From Chlorops oryzae (lineage: Eukaryota; Arthropoda; Insecta; Diptera; Chloropidae), in the NCBI GenBank assembly GCA_020466095.1, contig CM035806.1, positions 140,427,934 through 140,491,933 of the forward strand: 64,000 nt of DNA, in the 5' to 3' direction. Below are positions 45,161-56,110 of the stretch, piece by piece. How positions within the stretch are numbered: the stretch's first letter is position 1; every line of letters begins with the position of its first letter. Both the position numbers and the translations under genes were made by a program. The notes under the pieces are model-generated. The model did no database searches and had not been told where the DNA came from. It was given only the letters and a program-made list of their open reading frames with translations.

Positions 45161-45192
<32 letters not shown>

Positions 45193-45205
45193 GTATTTAT
45201 ATTAT
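45160..45205. repeat. (TA)n microsatellite at the 3' end of the Jockey-like remnant
   Basis: TATATATA runs follow the 3' untranslated part of the minus-strand element; a 20-base T run at about 45056-45078 may be an old A tail. Confidence 0.6.
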
Positions 45206-45293
45206 TTGGCCTCCGGTCCAAGCCAACGCATGGATTAGGCTGCCTTTAGTGTGTTGAATTGCTCCAAGGCTGTTACAGGGGGTAATAGGAAAA

Positions 45294-45689
45294 TTAGTGC
45301 TGATAGAGAGAAGGCAGGTCACGCCTCTTGAGCCGTGTGTAGCTGTTTGTTAATAACAAATTTCTGGCTAATGAGTTCGGATGTTGGGACAACCGAGTGC
45401 TATATTTGCGACTTAATGAAATAAGTTCGTTTTTGACCAACGGGATACGAAGGTCCTTGTGTATGTTTTCGTTCTTAATGAACCATGGAGCACCAGTGAT
45501 AGTCCGAAGGATTTTAGACTGTGAGCGTTGTATAATTTCTGTTATAGAGTTACTCGCTTTTCCCCAAAGCTGGGAGCCATAAGTCCATATAGGCTTAAGT
45601 GTTGCGTTATAAAGAAGCACTTTGTGTTCGAGCCGCAATCTTGACTTACTGTTGAGTAGCCAGTGCAGTTTTTGGGCGCTCAGCTTCAT
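45294..45689 (-). pseudogene. Reverse transcriptase C-terminal fragment (Jockey-like)
   Basis: MKLSAQKLHWLLNSKSRLRL, then YNATLKPIWTYGSQLWGKAS, a hallmark of the Jockey thumb region (KP.W.YG.QLWG), ending SLYQH-stop. It is the same open element as the palm fragment, separated from it by one frameshift. Confidence 0.9.
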
Positions 45690-45759
45690 TTGGGTGCGTT
45701 TTGCCTCAATATGCTTGCGCCATGTGAGTCGGCGATCTAAGTGAATGCCTAGATATCTC

Positions 45760-46362
45760 CTATACCTGTGGAGCTCGTGTGTTATTAAGCATAATTGGAG
45801 GGCATGTCTCGCGACGCAGCGTGAAAGTTATGTGGGTGCATTTGCTTTCATTTACTTTTATTCTCCAGTTCGCAAGCCAGTCTTCAACAATATGAAGATG
45901 ATTATTAAGAACTCGAGAGGCGACCGCAGGGTCGCTGTGTGCATTCAAAATTGCTGTGTCATCTGCAAATGAAGATGTGAATAGCTTTGGGGAAACAGGC
46001 AGGTCAGCCGTGTATATCAAATATAACAATGGCCCGAGGACGCTGCCTTGAGGTACGCCTGCTGAGATGTGGAACTCATTCGTCGTGTGAGTTCCATATC
46101 TAATTTTGAACTTCCTTTCAGAGAGGTACGATTGTAGGACTTTGTGGGTATTATTGGGTAGTGTTTGTTTTATTTTAAACACTAAACCAGAATGCCAAAC
46201 CTTGTCAAAGGCTTGTGAAATATCCAGAAATATGGCAGAGCAGTATTTCTTTTTTTCAAACGGCTTTCTGATTTCGGTAGTAACTCTGTTTACTTGTTCA
46301 ATAGTACCATGGCTTTTTCGAAAACCAAACTGGTGCTCGGAGATTACTCTGGAGCTTTGCAA
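45760..46362 (-). pseudogene. Reverse transcriptase palm fragment (Jockey-like)
   Basis: Visible RT motifs: HQFGFRKSHGTIEQV, then DISQAFDKVWH (first catalytic Asp), GVPQGSVLGPLLY, and SFADDTAIL (the FADD form of the YxDD box). The stretch before HQFGF is joined out of frame to the SYRPISL block because about 20 codons are missing. The frame is lost after TRAPQV, but KYLGIHLD-like sequence (YRRYLGIHLDRRLTWRKHI) follows in the next frame. Confidence 0.9.
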
Positions 46363-46984
46363 GGACGGTAAATTAGTAGACTAATTGGCCTATATGATGA
46401 TGGCAATGAGGGATCTTTTCCTGGTTTAGGGATCATGATGATGTTTGAAATTTTCCAGGCTCGAGGATAAAATCCTATTCTTAATATAGCATTCACCCGA
46501 GTGCTTTCAGAACCTGCAGTCAAATCTTAGGGCACAATATACCTAGGTGTTGCACCGTGCTTATAAGGATTGGGAAAACACAATTAATATTGTACATATG
46601 TATGTGTGAAGTATTAAATCTTCCTGAATTAACATAAGCCAAAATCATCTTAAGATTCACAGGCAAATACTTTATTAAAGTTCAAACAGCCAATGTGTTT
46701 CATAATCGGTGTTAAGATTATTAGTGAGAGATTATTGGTGGGAAACATACGGCGAAGCGAGAAGGATTTGTGCTGTTCCAATCGCTTAAAATAAACGCTA
46801 GTGATAAACGTCAATTCATTGCGTGTATCAGTCAAATTGTAATATCCGATGAAGTATTCGACATTCATAAATACTTCAAAGCGTTCCGTGGAAAAATGCC
46901 AAATGAGAATAGATAAATGTTTTCGTATGTGCCAAGAATTTCTGATATTAATATGGCTACATACTAGTCTAATAGAAAGCTGGA

Positions 46985-46985
<1 letters not shown>

Positions 46986-47029
<44 letters not shown>
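46986..47029. repeat. Long A homopolymer
   Basis: About 43 A residues. It may be a retroposed poly-A tail, but no matching upstream gene copy or target duplication was recognised. Confidence 0.95.
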
Positions 47030-47209
47030 ATTGAAACCTCGATCAATTCAGATCCACGTATTTGCACGTTCCGCGGCTCAATCTATGCCTCGTTCGATGG
47101 AATCGATTCATTATGCGGCATTGATTTTTGTTGCATTTATTTCTATTTTGCATAAAAATGTTGACAAAAGACGCGGCCATAAAAATAGTCATTGTCTTTC
47201 TTCCATGTA

Positions 47210-48851
47210 CAGTCGCCGACAAAAGTCTACGTACGACCCCTATTTCTGCTACCTGTCCAGTTCAAGATCATTTTAACAAAAAGTAATGATGCAGTTCTGT
47301 TTGAAATGTATTTTTTTAAACGTATACCAAAATAATTTAAGTTCCGTTGTAAACTCAAGGAATTATTTACAAATTAACAAAAACAATGCTTTGACAAAAG
47401 TCAACGTACGTTCAAAGTATGATGATTGATGTTACTTTGCGCTGCTGGAAAATAACGGGAAAGTATTGTTTTTTTCTTTTTGCTGTGCATTCGACTTTGC
47501 GTGAATTATATTTAGTTTAAGTTTAGCCTGCATAAAGAAGGGATCGCTTGCGAAAAAGTCTTCAAGAAAAGAAATTTCAACGGATATCAGAAGTTTGGTG
47601 GTTTAATTCAGAAATGAGTTAAAATCTTACGGGGAAATATCTAAAGTTTTGAATTTAAGCAAATCCACGGTCCAAACTATTTTTCAACAATTACAAAAAA
47701 AATAATACCGTTCAATCAAAGGCGCGCAGTGGTCGTCCAAAAAAATTAAGTCGAAGAAACATTTCATTTATATTGAAAGAAGTTGGTCAAAATCCAAAAG
47801 TGCATGCTTACTACTAGCTTAGCGAAAGACATTGGAACAAAATTCCATAAAACCGTTCATTCACGTACAGTCCAAAGAGCTTTGAACGAAAATGATTTCT
47901 TCAGCAGAACTCCGAGGAAAAAACCACTCATTAGTGAAAAAAATCGGTAGCTTCGGTTAGAGTTCGCTAAAAAAATTAGAGATAAGGGAATGGAATTCTG
48001 GAAGCGAGTTTTATTTACAGACGAATCTAAGTTTAATATGTATGGGAGCGATGGAAGAGCAAGAGTGTGGCGGAAAGCTAATACAGCAATGCACTCTAAG
48101 ATCTTAGTTCCTACAGGAAAGCATGGTGGTGGTCATGTCATGGTTTGGGGCGCCGTAGCGTCTTCCGGAGTAGGAAACTTAGTCTTCATTGTGGGTAATA
48201 TGGACCGATATCAATATAAAAGTATATTGCAACAAAACTTGGAAAGCTCGGTCGAAAAATTGCAGCTTGGCGAAACCTGGATCTTCCAACAAGATTACGA
48301 CCCAAAGCACACTGCCCACGTCGTAAAAGAATGGCTGTTATATTATGCTCCTCGACAGTTGTATACACCTCCCCAAAGCCCGGACTTAAACGTAATTGAA
48401 CATGTCTAGGAGTTATTGGACCGAAAACTAAGGGAAAAAGGGAACGTAAGCAGAATTTCACAGCTAAAAAGCAGACTCCAAGAAGCTTGGAAGCAAATTT
48501 CGCCCCTAGAAGTTGCAAACCTTGTATTGTCAATGTCTTCTCGCTTGCAGGCGGTCATCGATGCTGAAGGAGGACCAAAAAAATATTAAGTAATAAAAAT
48601 CATTAGTTGAGAGTTCGTCATTACAGAGAAATTCTTTATCTCTTCAGGTCGTACGTAGACTTTTCTCAACGCATTTTTTTCGTTTTTATGAATAATTTTT
48701 TAAGTTTACATTGGAAAATCAAAATTTTTTTATATGTTATTTGAAATACATATTTATAAAACTAAACTGCATCATTACTTTTTCTTGTATTGCTTTTGGA
48801 CTCGTCAAACAGCAGCATTAGGGGTCGTACGTACACTTTTGTCTGTCACTG
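47210..48851 (+). mobile_element. Tc1-like element with IR/DR ends
   Basis: Ends CAGTCGCCGACAAAAGTCTA and the inverse TACACTTTTGTCTGTCACTG, with TA on both sides (47208-47209; 48852-48853). Inner copies of the same core (GACAAAAGTCAACGTACG near 47394; GTACGTAGACTTTTCTC near 48651) give the inverted-repeat/direct-repeat layout known from Bari, Paris and similar elements, where the transposase binds both sites. The transposase gene is decayed. Confidence 0.9.
47545..48586 (+). pseudogene. Tc1-like transposase (DD34E), broken
   Basis: The N-terminal paired-type HTH is readable in pieces: YGEISKVLNLSKSTVQTIF, then GARSGRPKKL (GRPR-like hook), then HSRTVQRALNENDFF. The catalytic half is open at 47990-48409 with FTDESKF, FQQDYDPKHTA and PPQSPDLNVIEH. 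A TAG right after HV (codon at 48406-48408) replaces the usual Trp. The tail ELLDRKLREKGN...AVIDAEGGPKKY continues in frame to TAA near 48589. Several indels and a TAG near 47950 break the N-terminal half. Confidence 0.88.
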
Positions 48852-49783
48852 TATGTATTCTCGTTTTTGTTGATTTCAATTTGTTGTGATTTTTCATGAC
48901 GCGACACGTGATTATTTTGATAATTGTACTTTTTAGCTTTGGAGGGCTCTCCGCTCTCTAAAGAAGCAAGTGAATTTCCTATTTAAAAAAAAAATGTGGA
49001 AAAAAATGAAGAAGTACTTTGGCTTACTTTCGCTTCATGAAGGTATACGCTTATTTCGAGTAATTGTAGTCAAAGGGTTGCATTGCAAGTGATAGCAAAC
49101 AGTGGCGTAGCAAGACATTTCGGCGTCCGCAGGCACAATGCAGGAAATGCGGTCCCCTCCAACCGGGCTCAATAAAAAAAAAGGTTTATAAAAATTGAAA
49201 TATGATTTGGCGCCCGAGGCTGCCCCTCGCTACGCTACTGAAAACAAAAAGTCGTTTTATTTCACAACATTAATGGGGAATGTCGGACACAAAGTGAAAT
49301 TGTTCACGATGAAAAATGATATATCTTTTATTAGGTTCGAGTCGGCCTATCATCGGAAACTCACGTCAAACTGACTTTCTTCAAAAGAATGAGAGGGCTC
49401 TTTACTTTCTTCGAATTTATTTTAACATTGTAACCCCTTTAAAACTATCAGCTGTATCAGTTCAACTGAATCCATTTGTTAAATTAACTAAGAAATAGGT
49501 TATTGGCAGCCAAGAGTCAATACTACTGAGCATATTTTAATACCCAAAACCCCAGTAGAAAATGTGCCTCGTGAAAATGGGAGCCGCACCACCTGCCTTC
49601 GTGGAGGATGCGCGCGGTGATATTTCTACACGAATGTCATTACACTTCACCTCGGACGAGTTCATTCGCATGGCAGCGAGAAAGTCTACAGGACGCGCTG
49701 ATCATTTCGCCTCGTCTCGATGACGCTGTCCTGCTGAGCATTTCACTTGGCCTGTCCGCTCTGAAAGGCGCGAGGACTTGTTC
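48852..49783. other. Upstream region without a recognised gene
   Basis: AT-rich. Has a CAGTGGCGTAGCAAGAC-like stretch near 49101 with CTCGCTACGCTACTG near 49227, which may be a small hAT-like MITE with decayed ends. Nothing else recognised. Confidence 0.35.
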
Positions 49784-50660
49784 CGCGCCGACACAATTTT
49801 CTGCTGGGACACTCTGTGTCGAGGGTATATTGCGTTTGTATGGTTGTGTGTAACACCCAGAACCAGTCGAGATAGACTATACAAAACATATGTATGTATA
49901 TAGAAATGATCAGCGTCACCAGGAGATTCGATTTAGACATGTCCGTCCGTCTGTCTGTCTGTATACAGTTTTTTACAGTTGAGATATCTTGACAAAATTT
50001 GGTATTCGTGCTCACGGTGGTATGAGTAAGAACAAGTTCAAGAATGGACCCGATCGGACCATTTTTAGGGGTACCTCCTGTACTAGGGTCTGTTAAGAAA
50101 ATCATAAAAACTGCTCTAAAATCGGAGATTTTCAAGATATTTTGATGAAATTTGTTATTTGAACATGTTTCAAGGCAAGTAATACGATTTCCAAAAATTG
50201 GAAAAGTGGGCGTGGCAGAAGGGCGTTTTTCGAATATTGTCGCCCTACACCCGAAATTCAAATGGGAATTGAACGAAAGTTGGCACATATGCTTCCTTTG
50301 TGGCCATAAACATCCTCCCCTTTCTTGATTGGTCCATTATTAAGGGTACCTCCAGTACCAGGGTCTGTCACAAAAATCTCAAAATTGCCCCAGAATCGGA
50401 CTTTTTCGAAATATTTCAATGAAACTTAGAATATGAGCGTATATTTAAGCCTCCGATTATAATTACAAAAAAATTGGAAAAGTGGGCGTGGCAAAGGGGC
50501 GGTTTTCATAAAGAAATTTAACAAAGGTCGGTATATGGGGCCCCTAATGGCCTTGAACACCTCTTGATATTAACAAATATTTGAACATATGTTTCTGTGT
50601 CGGGTATTCCATTGTCAGGCTCGCCTGACTATAACACCCTTACTTGTTTTTATATTCAAA
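49784..50660 (-). repeat. mini-me/DINE-like repeat, longest copy
   Basis: Contains (GTCC/GTCT)n at 49940-49965, GTATACAGTTTTTTACAG, GAGATATCTTGACAAAATTT, then CAGGGTCTGT-type blocks repeated twice (50080-50110; 50360-50375) with AAAAGTGGGCGTGGCA (50200; 50483), and ends CTTACTTGTTTTTAT. The inverse of that end, AACAAGTAAG, is the usual start of this class in flies. The inner part is itself a tandem duplication of roughly 280 bp. Confidence 0.7.
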
Positions 50661-51480
50661 TTGTTAAGAAATGTTTCGATATTTAAAAGCACCTCGACAG
50701 TGCATTCGAATACGACAATAGGTCTGTGTTCGATATACGAAAAACATCTGCTTATTCCCAATTTCAAGTCTTTACTTTGTAGCTTTTAATAGACAGGTCG
50801 CTTACAGTCTCATATACTTTGTAGACGTTAGTCACTGTTCGCGACTGGTTACGTAATGTAATGCCAAAACTAATGTTGGCTTGCCTTCCAAAGCTCAACC
50901 CATTCTATATGGAAGCTGTAGATGGACGTTCAGCTTCTTAAATGAAATGTATTTCATTGTACACCTAAGTATGTATATCATTCAACTCAATTATCAATTG
51001 ACCTGATTTTATTCGCTATGTATGTATGTATGTATGTCTATCGGTTTTTATTTCATCCACCACCCAATAAGCACAACGAGTTCGAATCGAATTCGAATCG
51101 AATTCGTTTTGACGTGCAAACTCTTCGCGGCGAGTGTTCGCGGCGAGCTCGAATCGAATTCGAATTCGTGAGGGAGTCACCTTTTTACGCGATTCATATT
51201 TTTTATCGCATTTTTTATCGTTTACGCATCGCGCGCGATTCGTATTTTGCTATCGTTTTGCTATCGCGCTTTATTCGAATTTTTTATCATATTCGATTCG
51301 CCTTTTTGTCGAATTTTCGATTATATACGATTAGTAAAAAAAAATTATTTAATTTTTATATTTAATGTATGATTCTAATAACAGTCTTATTATTATATAA
51401 GACTATTTTCGGTAAAAAAAAAACAAAAAAAAAAAAAACGGTTCTAATAATGCTGGTAACCACACTTTTGAATCCACCGG

Positions 51481-51560
51481 CTGTGGGATTTGAACACCGA
51501 ATCTCTTGATTTCTAGTCATACTTATTTCTAGTCTGCTTACCCATTACGCCGTCTTCGCC
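51481..51560 (-). pseudogene. tRNA-like sequence (tRNA pseudogene or SINE head)
   Basis: On the minus strand: GGCGAAGACGGCGTAATGGG then TAAGCAG (D-arm/A-box-like), and about 50 bases later GGTGTTCAAATCCCACAGCC, close to the T-arm B box GGTTCGANTCC with a plausible T stem (GTGGG...CCCAC in part). The distance between the boxes and an extended middle resemble a class II tRNA such as Ser. The acceptor stem does not pair well, so it is not a working tRNA. Confidence 0.45.
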
Positions 51561-52249
51561 GAATTGAAGTGAATGACTTTTTTTCGTTTATATGTTTAGC
51601 TTGATTCTATATTTTCCTCGAATGACTTGCGATTTGGAAACAAATTAACAAAACTACTTTCGAGAATTAAAGTTTCGTATCCACTAAACACAAATATTTC
51701 AAAGAATTCGAATGAATTCGAATCGCGGAAGGCAATTTTTCGCGAGCTCGCGCTTTTATCGTATTTTGCGTTCGATTCGAGAGAGAAATAGCGATAAGAA
51801 TTCGAACCGTTTGCAACGAGCTCGCCTCGAGCTCGCTTTTTTATCGTGGATTTTTATAAAATGCGAGCTCGCTTTTTTATCGTGGAATTCATAAGAGTCT
51901 TACCGACTACGGCACCCTGAAAGGGATTTTGAAGTTTTGTTGATATTTTGAAAAGTCCTCGAGGGCTCCCTGAAAAATGGCCCCAATGCAAAATGGCCCC
52001 AAACTGAAAATGAAAAAAGGCCCCAAAATTTGGGGTCATTTTGCATAATGAAAAATTACCCCAAATCAAAAATGAAATTTGGCCCCAAAATAAAATTAAA
52101 AAGGCCCCAAAAACAAAAAGAGGTGTTTTTAATCGATATGAAAAATGGCCCCAAACTAGAAAATAAAACGGCCGTTATAAAATTAAAAAAATTAAAAATA
52201 AAAAAAAGACCCCAATTTTGGGGTAATTTTGCATAATGCATTATTGCCC

Positions 52250-52420
52250 CACTTTGAAAAATTAAAAAAGGCCCCAAAATTTGGGGTCATTTTGCATTAT
52301 AAAAAATTACCCCAAATCCAAAAATTAAAAAAGGCCCCAAAATTTGGGGTCATTTTGCGTTATAAAAAATTACCCCAAATCCAAAAATTTAAAAAGGCCC
52401 CAAAATTTTGTATTGAATTT
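52250..52420. repeat. About 63-bp tandem repeat in the palindrome core
   Basis: Three units of the form AAAAATTAAAAAAGGCCCCA followed by AAATTTGGGGTCATTTTGC and an AAAAATTACCCCAAAT end, starting near 52258, 52322 and 52386. Confidence 0.8.
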
Positions 52421-52884
52421 TAGGGCGATTTTTTTGGGTCATTTTGCATTTTTCAAAATTTATGTTACATTTGGGGCCATGTTTCATTTTTTGATTTGGG
52501 GTAATGCAAAATGACCCCAAATTTTGGGGGTCTTTTTTTCATTTTTAATTTTTTAAATTCTATAAACGGCCGTTTTATTTTCTAGTTTGGGGCCATTTTT
52601 CATATCGATTAAAAACACCTCTTTTTGTTTTTGGGGCCTTTTTCATTTTATTTTGGGGCCAAATTTCATTTTTGATTTGAGGTAATTTTTCATTATGCAA
52701 AATGACCCCAAATTTTGGGGCCTTTTTTCATTTTCAGTTTGGGGCCATTTTGCATTGGGGCCATTTTTCAGGGAGCCCTCGAGGACTTTTCAAAATATCA
52801 ACAAAACTTCAAAATCCCTTTCAGGGTGCCGTAGTCGGTAAGACTCTTATGAATTCCACGATAAAAAAGCGAGCTCGCATTTTA

Positions 52885-53520
52885 TGAAATCCGCGATAAA
52901 AAGCGAGCTCGAGGCGAGCTCGTTGCAAACGATTCGAATTCTTATCGCGTTTTGTCTTCGAATCGAACGCAAAATACGATAAAAGCGCGAGCTCTCGTAT
53001 TCTAAAATCCGCGATAAAAAAGCGAGCTCGAGGCGAGCTCGTTGCAAACGATTCGAATTCTTATCGCGTTTTGTCTTCGAATCGAATTCGAATCGAACGC
53101 AAAATACGATAAAAGCGCGAGCTCGCGTATTCTAAAATCCGCGATAAAAAAAGCGAGCTCGAGGCGAGCTCGTTGCAAACGATTCGAATTCTTATCGCGT
53201 TTTGTCTTCGAATCGAATTCGAATCGAACGCAAAATACGATAAAAGCGCGAGCTCGCGTATTCTAAAATCCGCGATAAAAAAGCGAGCTCGAGGCGAGCT
53301 CGTTGCAAACGATTCGAATTCTTATCGCGTTTGGTCTTCGAATCGAATTCGAATCGAACGCAAAATACGATAAAAGCGCGAGCTCGCGTATTCTAAAATC
53401 CGCGATAAAAAAGCGAGCTCGAGGCGAGCTCGTTGCAAACGATTCGAATTCTTATCGCGTTTTGTCTTCGAATCGAATTCGAATCGAACGCAAAATACGA
53501 TAAAAGCGCGATATCGCGAA
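52885..53520. repeat. 130-bp tandem repeat in the right arm of the palindrome
   Basis: The landmark GTTGCAAACG recurs at 52922, 53041, 53172, 53302 and 53432: spacings 119, 131, 130 and 130. Each unit reads AAGCGAGCTCGAGGCGAGCT...CGAATTCTTATCGCG...AATACGATAAAAGCGCGAGC. The last three units are almost identical, indicating recent amplification; the left arm has only one matching unit. Confidence 0.92.
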
Positions 53521-54339
53521 AATTGCCTTCCGCGAATTCGAATCGAATTCGATTCGAATTCGTTTAATGCGATTCGCGCTCTACGAATTCGATTCGAATT
53601 CGATTCGAACACGTTATCGTTTTTGTGTTTATTGGGCAAGCACAATAATATCAACGACTTAATTTGTTTTCGATTCTGGTCATCGTTTCTTATTGTTTCT
53701 GTTCCATCTCTTGCTTCAATAACACCAACGATAGATCAAGTTGAAAGGAAAATGAAAAATATACATACTTACAAAAAAAAAAAGTCTTAATCTATTTGCA
53801 TTTCCTGCAAATGGACTATGTGTTCAAAATAAATCTCTATTGTTTGCGAAATGCCAGAGACGGTAAAACAAAGAGCAGCGAGATATTTAAGAAATATATG
53901 AAATAAAATGAAAATAACAATTCGCCGGAAAAAACGTCATTTTTTATGTTTAAAATCATGCAAAAGCGCTCGCATTTGATACACGACGTACACTGAAGTG
54001 CAAAACTGTAACATGTTGTTACAATTCTAAGTTTAGAAGCTGTTATTTTTCTTTAATATAAATACTCGTTATAAGTTTTTGTTGTTATTGGATTGGTCCA
54101 CTAGTATTCTCTCTGCAAGAAGAGTGTGAGGTAGATTGACTGATAGAATTAAAAGTACCAGAGCAAAATGTAAGAAAAGTCAAATGTTACAGTTTTGCAC
54201 TCGCGATATTTTATTATACAAAATTTAAAAAAAAGTGATAAATTTCATATTTTCTCCAGTATCTTTCTGTTTCATTTGATTCGCTTATATGGTCTGGTAT
54301 ACAACTCGTATATCTACGTACAAATTTTGCCGGAAACGA

Positions 54340-54659
54340 TTCCTAAATTTCCTTCGTTCGTTCCCAGAGCTCAGTCATTCCTCTTGGTAGTCTTGGGTAC
54401 GTGGAAATTTGTGGTTAGAGGTGGCTCCAAAATTTTTCTATCGGATTCATGTCCGCAGATTGAATTGGCCACACTAAAACACAAAACTTTGGATTTTAGA
54501 CCAGTTTGGTTCGATAGGAGCGGGATGTTTTGGGTCTTTGATTTGGTGAAAAATCACAATTTCAGCACCAAGGTCCATCTTTCTGGCAACATCGGGACTA
54601 ATTTGTTGCAGAATAGATAGGTACTGCTCCTGATCAATTATTCGACCGATGTGTACCAA
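54340..54659 (-). pseudogene. Tc1-like transposase C-terminal fragment, left arm
   Basis: Minus-strand frame VHIGRIIDQEQYLSILQQIS, then a degraded DPKHPA in place of the DxxPxH/T motif, followed in another frame by a WPxQSxDxNPIExxW-type block near 54450-54400. Almost the same sequence occurs in the other arm on the opposite strand. Confidence 0.75.
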
Positions 54660-54809
54660 TCAACCGACGCCATTGTTCGAAATACGCCCTCAATCCATAA
54701 TCGAACCACCTCCGTGCTTAAATATTTGACAGTAAGTCTTAAAAGAAACAGCATTAATACATAAATCACAAAAATTTAGAATTTTTGGTATTATGAGATT
54801 GGAATATAT

Positions 54810-55280
54810 CGCTTTCAATCTGATGGACATTTGTGGCACTGGACTAGACATCTATCAACACCCCAACCAAATCAGGTGCGTCAAATAGTCAAGCACGGAG
54901 GTGGTTTGATTATGGTTTGAGGGCGTATTTCGAACAATGGCGTCGGTTGATTGGTACACATCGGTCGAATAATTGATCAGGAGCAGTACCTATCTATTCT
55001 GCAACAAATTAGTCCCGATGTTGCCAGAAAGATGGACCTTGGTGCTGAAATTGTGATTTTTCAACCAAATCAAACCCCAAAAACATCCCGCTCCTATCGA
55101 ACCAAACTGGTCTAAAATCCAAAGTTTTGTGTTTTAGTGTGGCCAATTCAATCTGCGGACATGAATCCGATAGAAAAATTTTGGAGCCACCTCTAACCAC
55201 AAATTTCCACGTACCCAAGACTACCAAGAGGAATGACTGAGCTCTGGGAACGAACGAAGGAAATTTAGGAATCGTTTCCG
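54810..55280 (+). pseudogene. Tc1-like transposase C-terminal fragment, right arm
   Basis: Plus-strand pieces: SDGHLWHW, VRQIVKHGGGLIMV-stop (family: KHGGGSVMVWG, so TGG to TGA), LVHIGRIIDQEQYLSILQQI, and LVWPIQSADMNPIEKFWSHL, the conserved DD34E terminal block with its Glu. It extends slightly further toward the N-terminus than the left-arm copy. Confidence 0.78.
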
Positions 55281-56110
55281 GCATAATTTGTACGTAGATA
55301 TACGAGTTGTATACCAGACCATATAAGCGAATCAAATGAAACAGAAAGATACTGGAGAAAATTTGAAATTTATCACTTTTTTTTAAATTTTGTATAATAA
55401 AATATCGCGAGTGCAAAACTGTAACATTTGACTTTTCTTACATTTTGCTCTGGTACTTTTAATTCTATCAGTCAATCTACCTCACACTCTTCTTGCAGAG
55501 AGAATACTAGTGGACCAATCCAATAACAACAAAAACTTATAACGAGTAATTATATTAAAGAAAATAACAGCTTCTAAACTTAGAATTGTAACAACATGTT
55601 ACAGTTTTGCACTTCAGTGTATGTGGGTATGTACATACATATGAATATGCCGATATATAGTTAAAGTATATACAGTGGATTCGCGATAACTCCAACTAAT
55701 TAAAAAACGGCCTTGTTCGAGGCATCGAATTTGTTCGACTTTCGTGCGTGCACATGCGGGCAAATGAAAACCGAATTAAAGCCACGAAATTTAGACAAAG
55801 AACTAGGTAAGTCCTTTTTAAGTAAATTCGGGAGTTAGTTAGGATATATCGAGCCCTAACCGCCAAATGGACGTTAGCGACAAAAAACAAGTTTTACAGG
55901 AGAGCGTTTTTTCTGAGCTTGTTTGAATTGACTGGAATAAAAATAATAAAAGTTATAGTGCAATATCTCCGTTAATATTAACCTTATCGTCGTTATATTT
56001 TTCTAGGTGATGCGTTTCAGGCTGTAGAACATATTTTCATCAAAAAGTCAATTTCGGAAAAAAATGTCACTTACATACATACGTCAATTTGGGGTTTATG
56101 GCTCGATATG

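Larger units (their letters stand above)
45200..46510 (-). mobile_element. Jockey-clade non-LTR retrotransposon remnant
   Basis: A 5'-truncated minus-strand copy. In order: a block PRAWKISNIIMIPKPGKDPS...SYRPISL (46500 to 46370), a deletion, then the palm domain (46362-45760), a frameshift, and the C-terminal region (45760-45294), followed by about 90 bp of 3' sequence. Reverse transcription would normally be primed at a genomic nick. This copy lacks ORF1, the endonuclease and part of the fingers, so it is inactive. Confidence 0.87.
51063..53636. repeat. 2.6 kb imperfect palindrome (foldback element)
   Basis: Ends CCCAATAAGCACAA and its inverse TTGTGTTTATTGGG. Both arms are built of GAATTCGAATCG and GCGAGCTCG words. 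Toward the middle the arms stay inverted without a break through GAATTCATAAGAGTCTTACC...GCACCCTGAAAGGG and a GGCCCCAAAATTTGGGG-rich core centred near 52370. The left arm carries about 500 bp not matched on the right, including a tRNA-like segment. The right arm carries the 130-bp tandem repeat. No protein or clear target duplication was found; the class is unknown. Confidence 0.85.
53991..55620. mobile_element. Inverted duplication of a Tc1-like element
   Basis: The whole 1,630 bp is two inverted arms of about 780 and 820 bp around a short centre (about 54770-54810), with ends CACTGAAGTGCAAAACTGTA and inverse and TA on both sides (53989-53990; 55621-55622). An inner inverted copy of the tip (ATGTTACAGTTTTGCACT) lies about 200 bp in from each end. 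Each arm carries the C-terminal half of a Tc1-like transposase, reading outward from the centre. It is therefore a head-to-head product rather than a normal element. Confidence 0.88.

Noticed and set aside
46986..47276. Retroposed gene copy next to the long A run
   Set aside because: No coding or cDNA-like sequence precedes the A run on either side and no duplication was found; the following frame is AT-rich noise.
52885..53520. Regular repeats that could be mistaken for a CRISPR array
   Set aside because: The 130-bp units are contiguous with no unique spacers, and the DNA is a fly genome.
54195..54620. 141-codon plus-strand frame, with a near-identical 135-codon minus-strand frame at 55009-55416
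   Set aside because: They are antisense to the Tc1-like transposase fragments in the two inverted arms, and resemble each other only because the arms are inverted copies.
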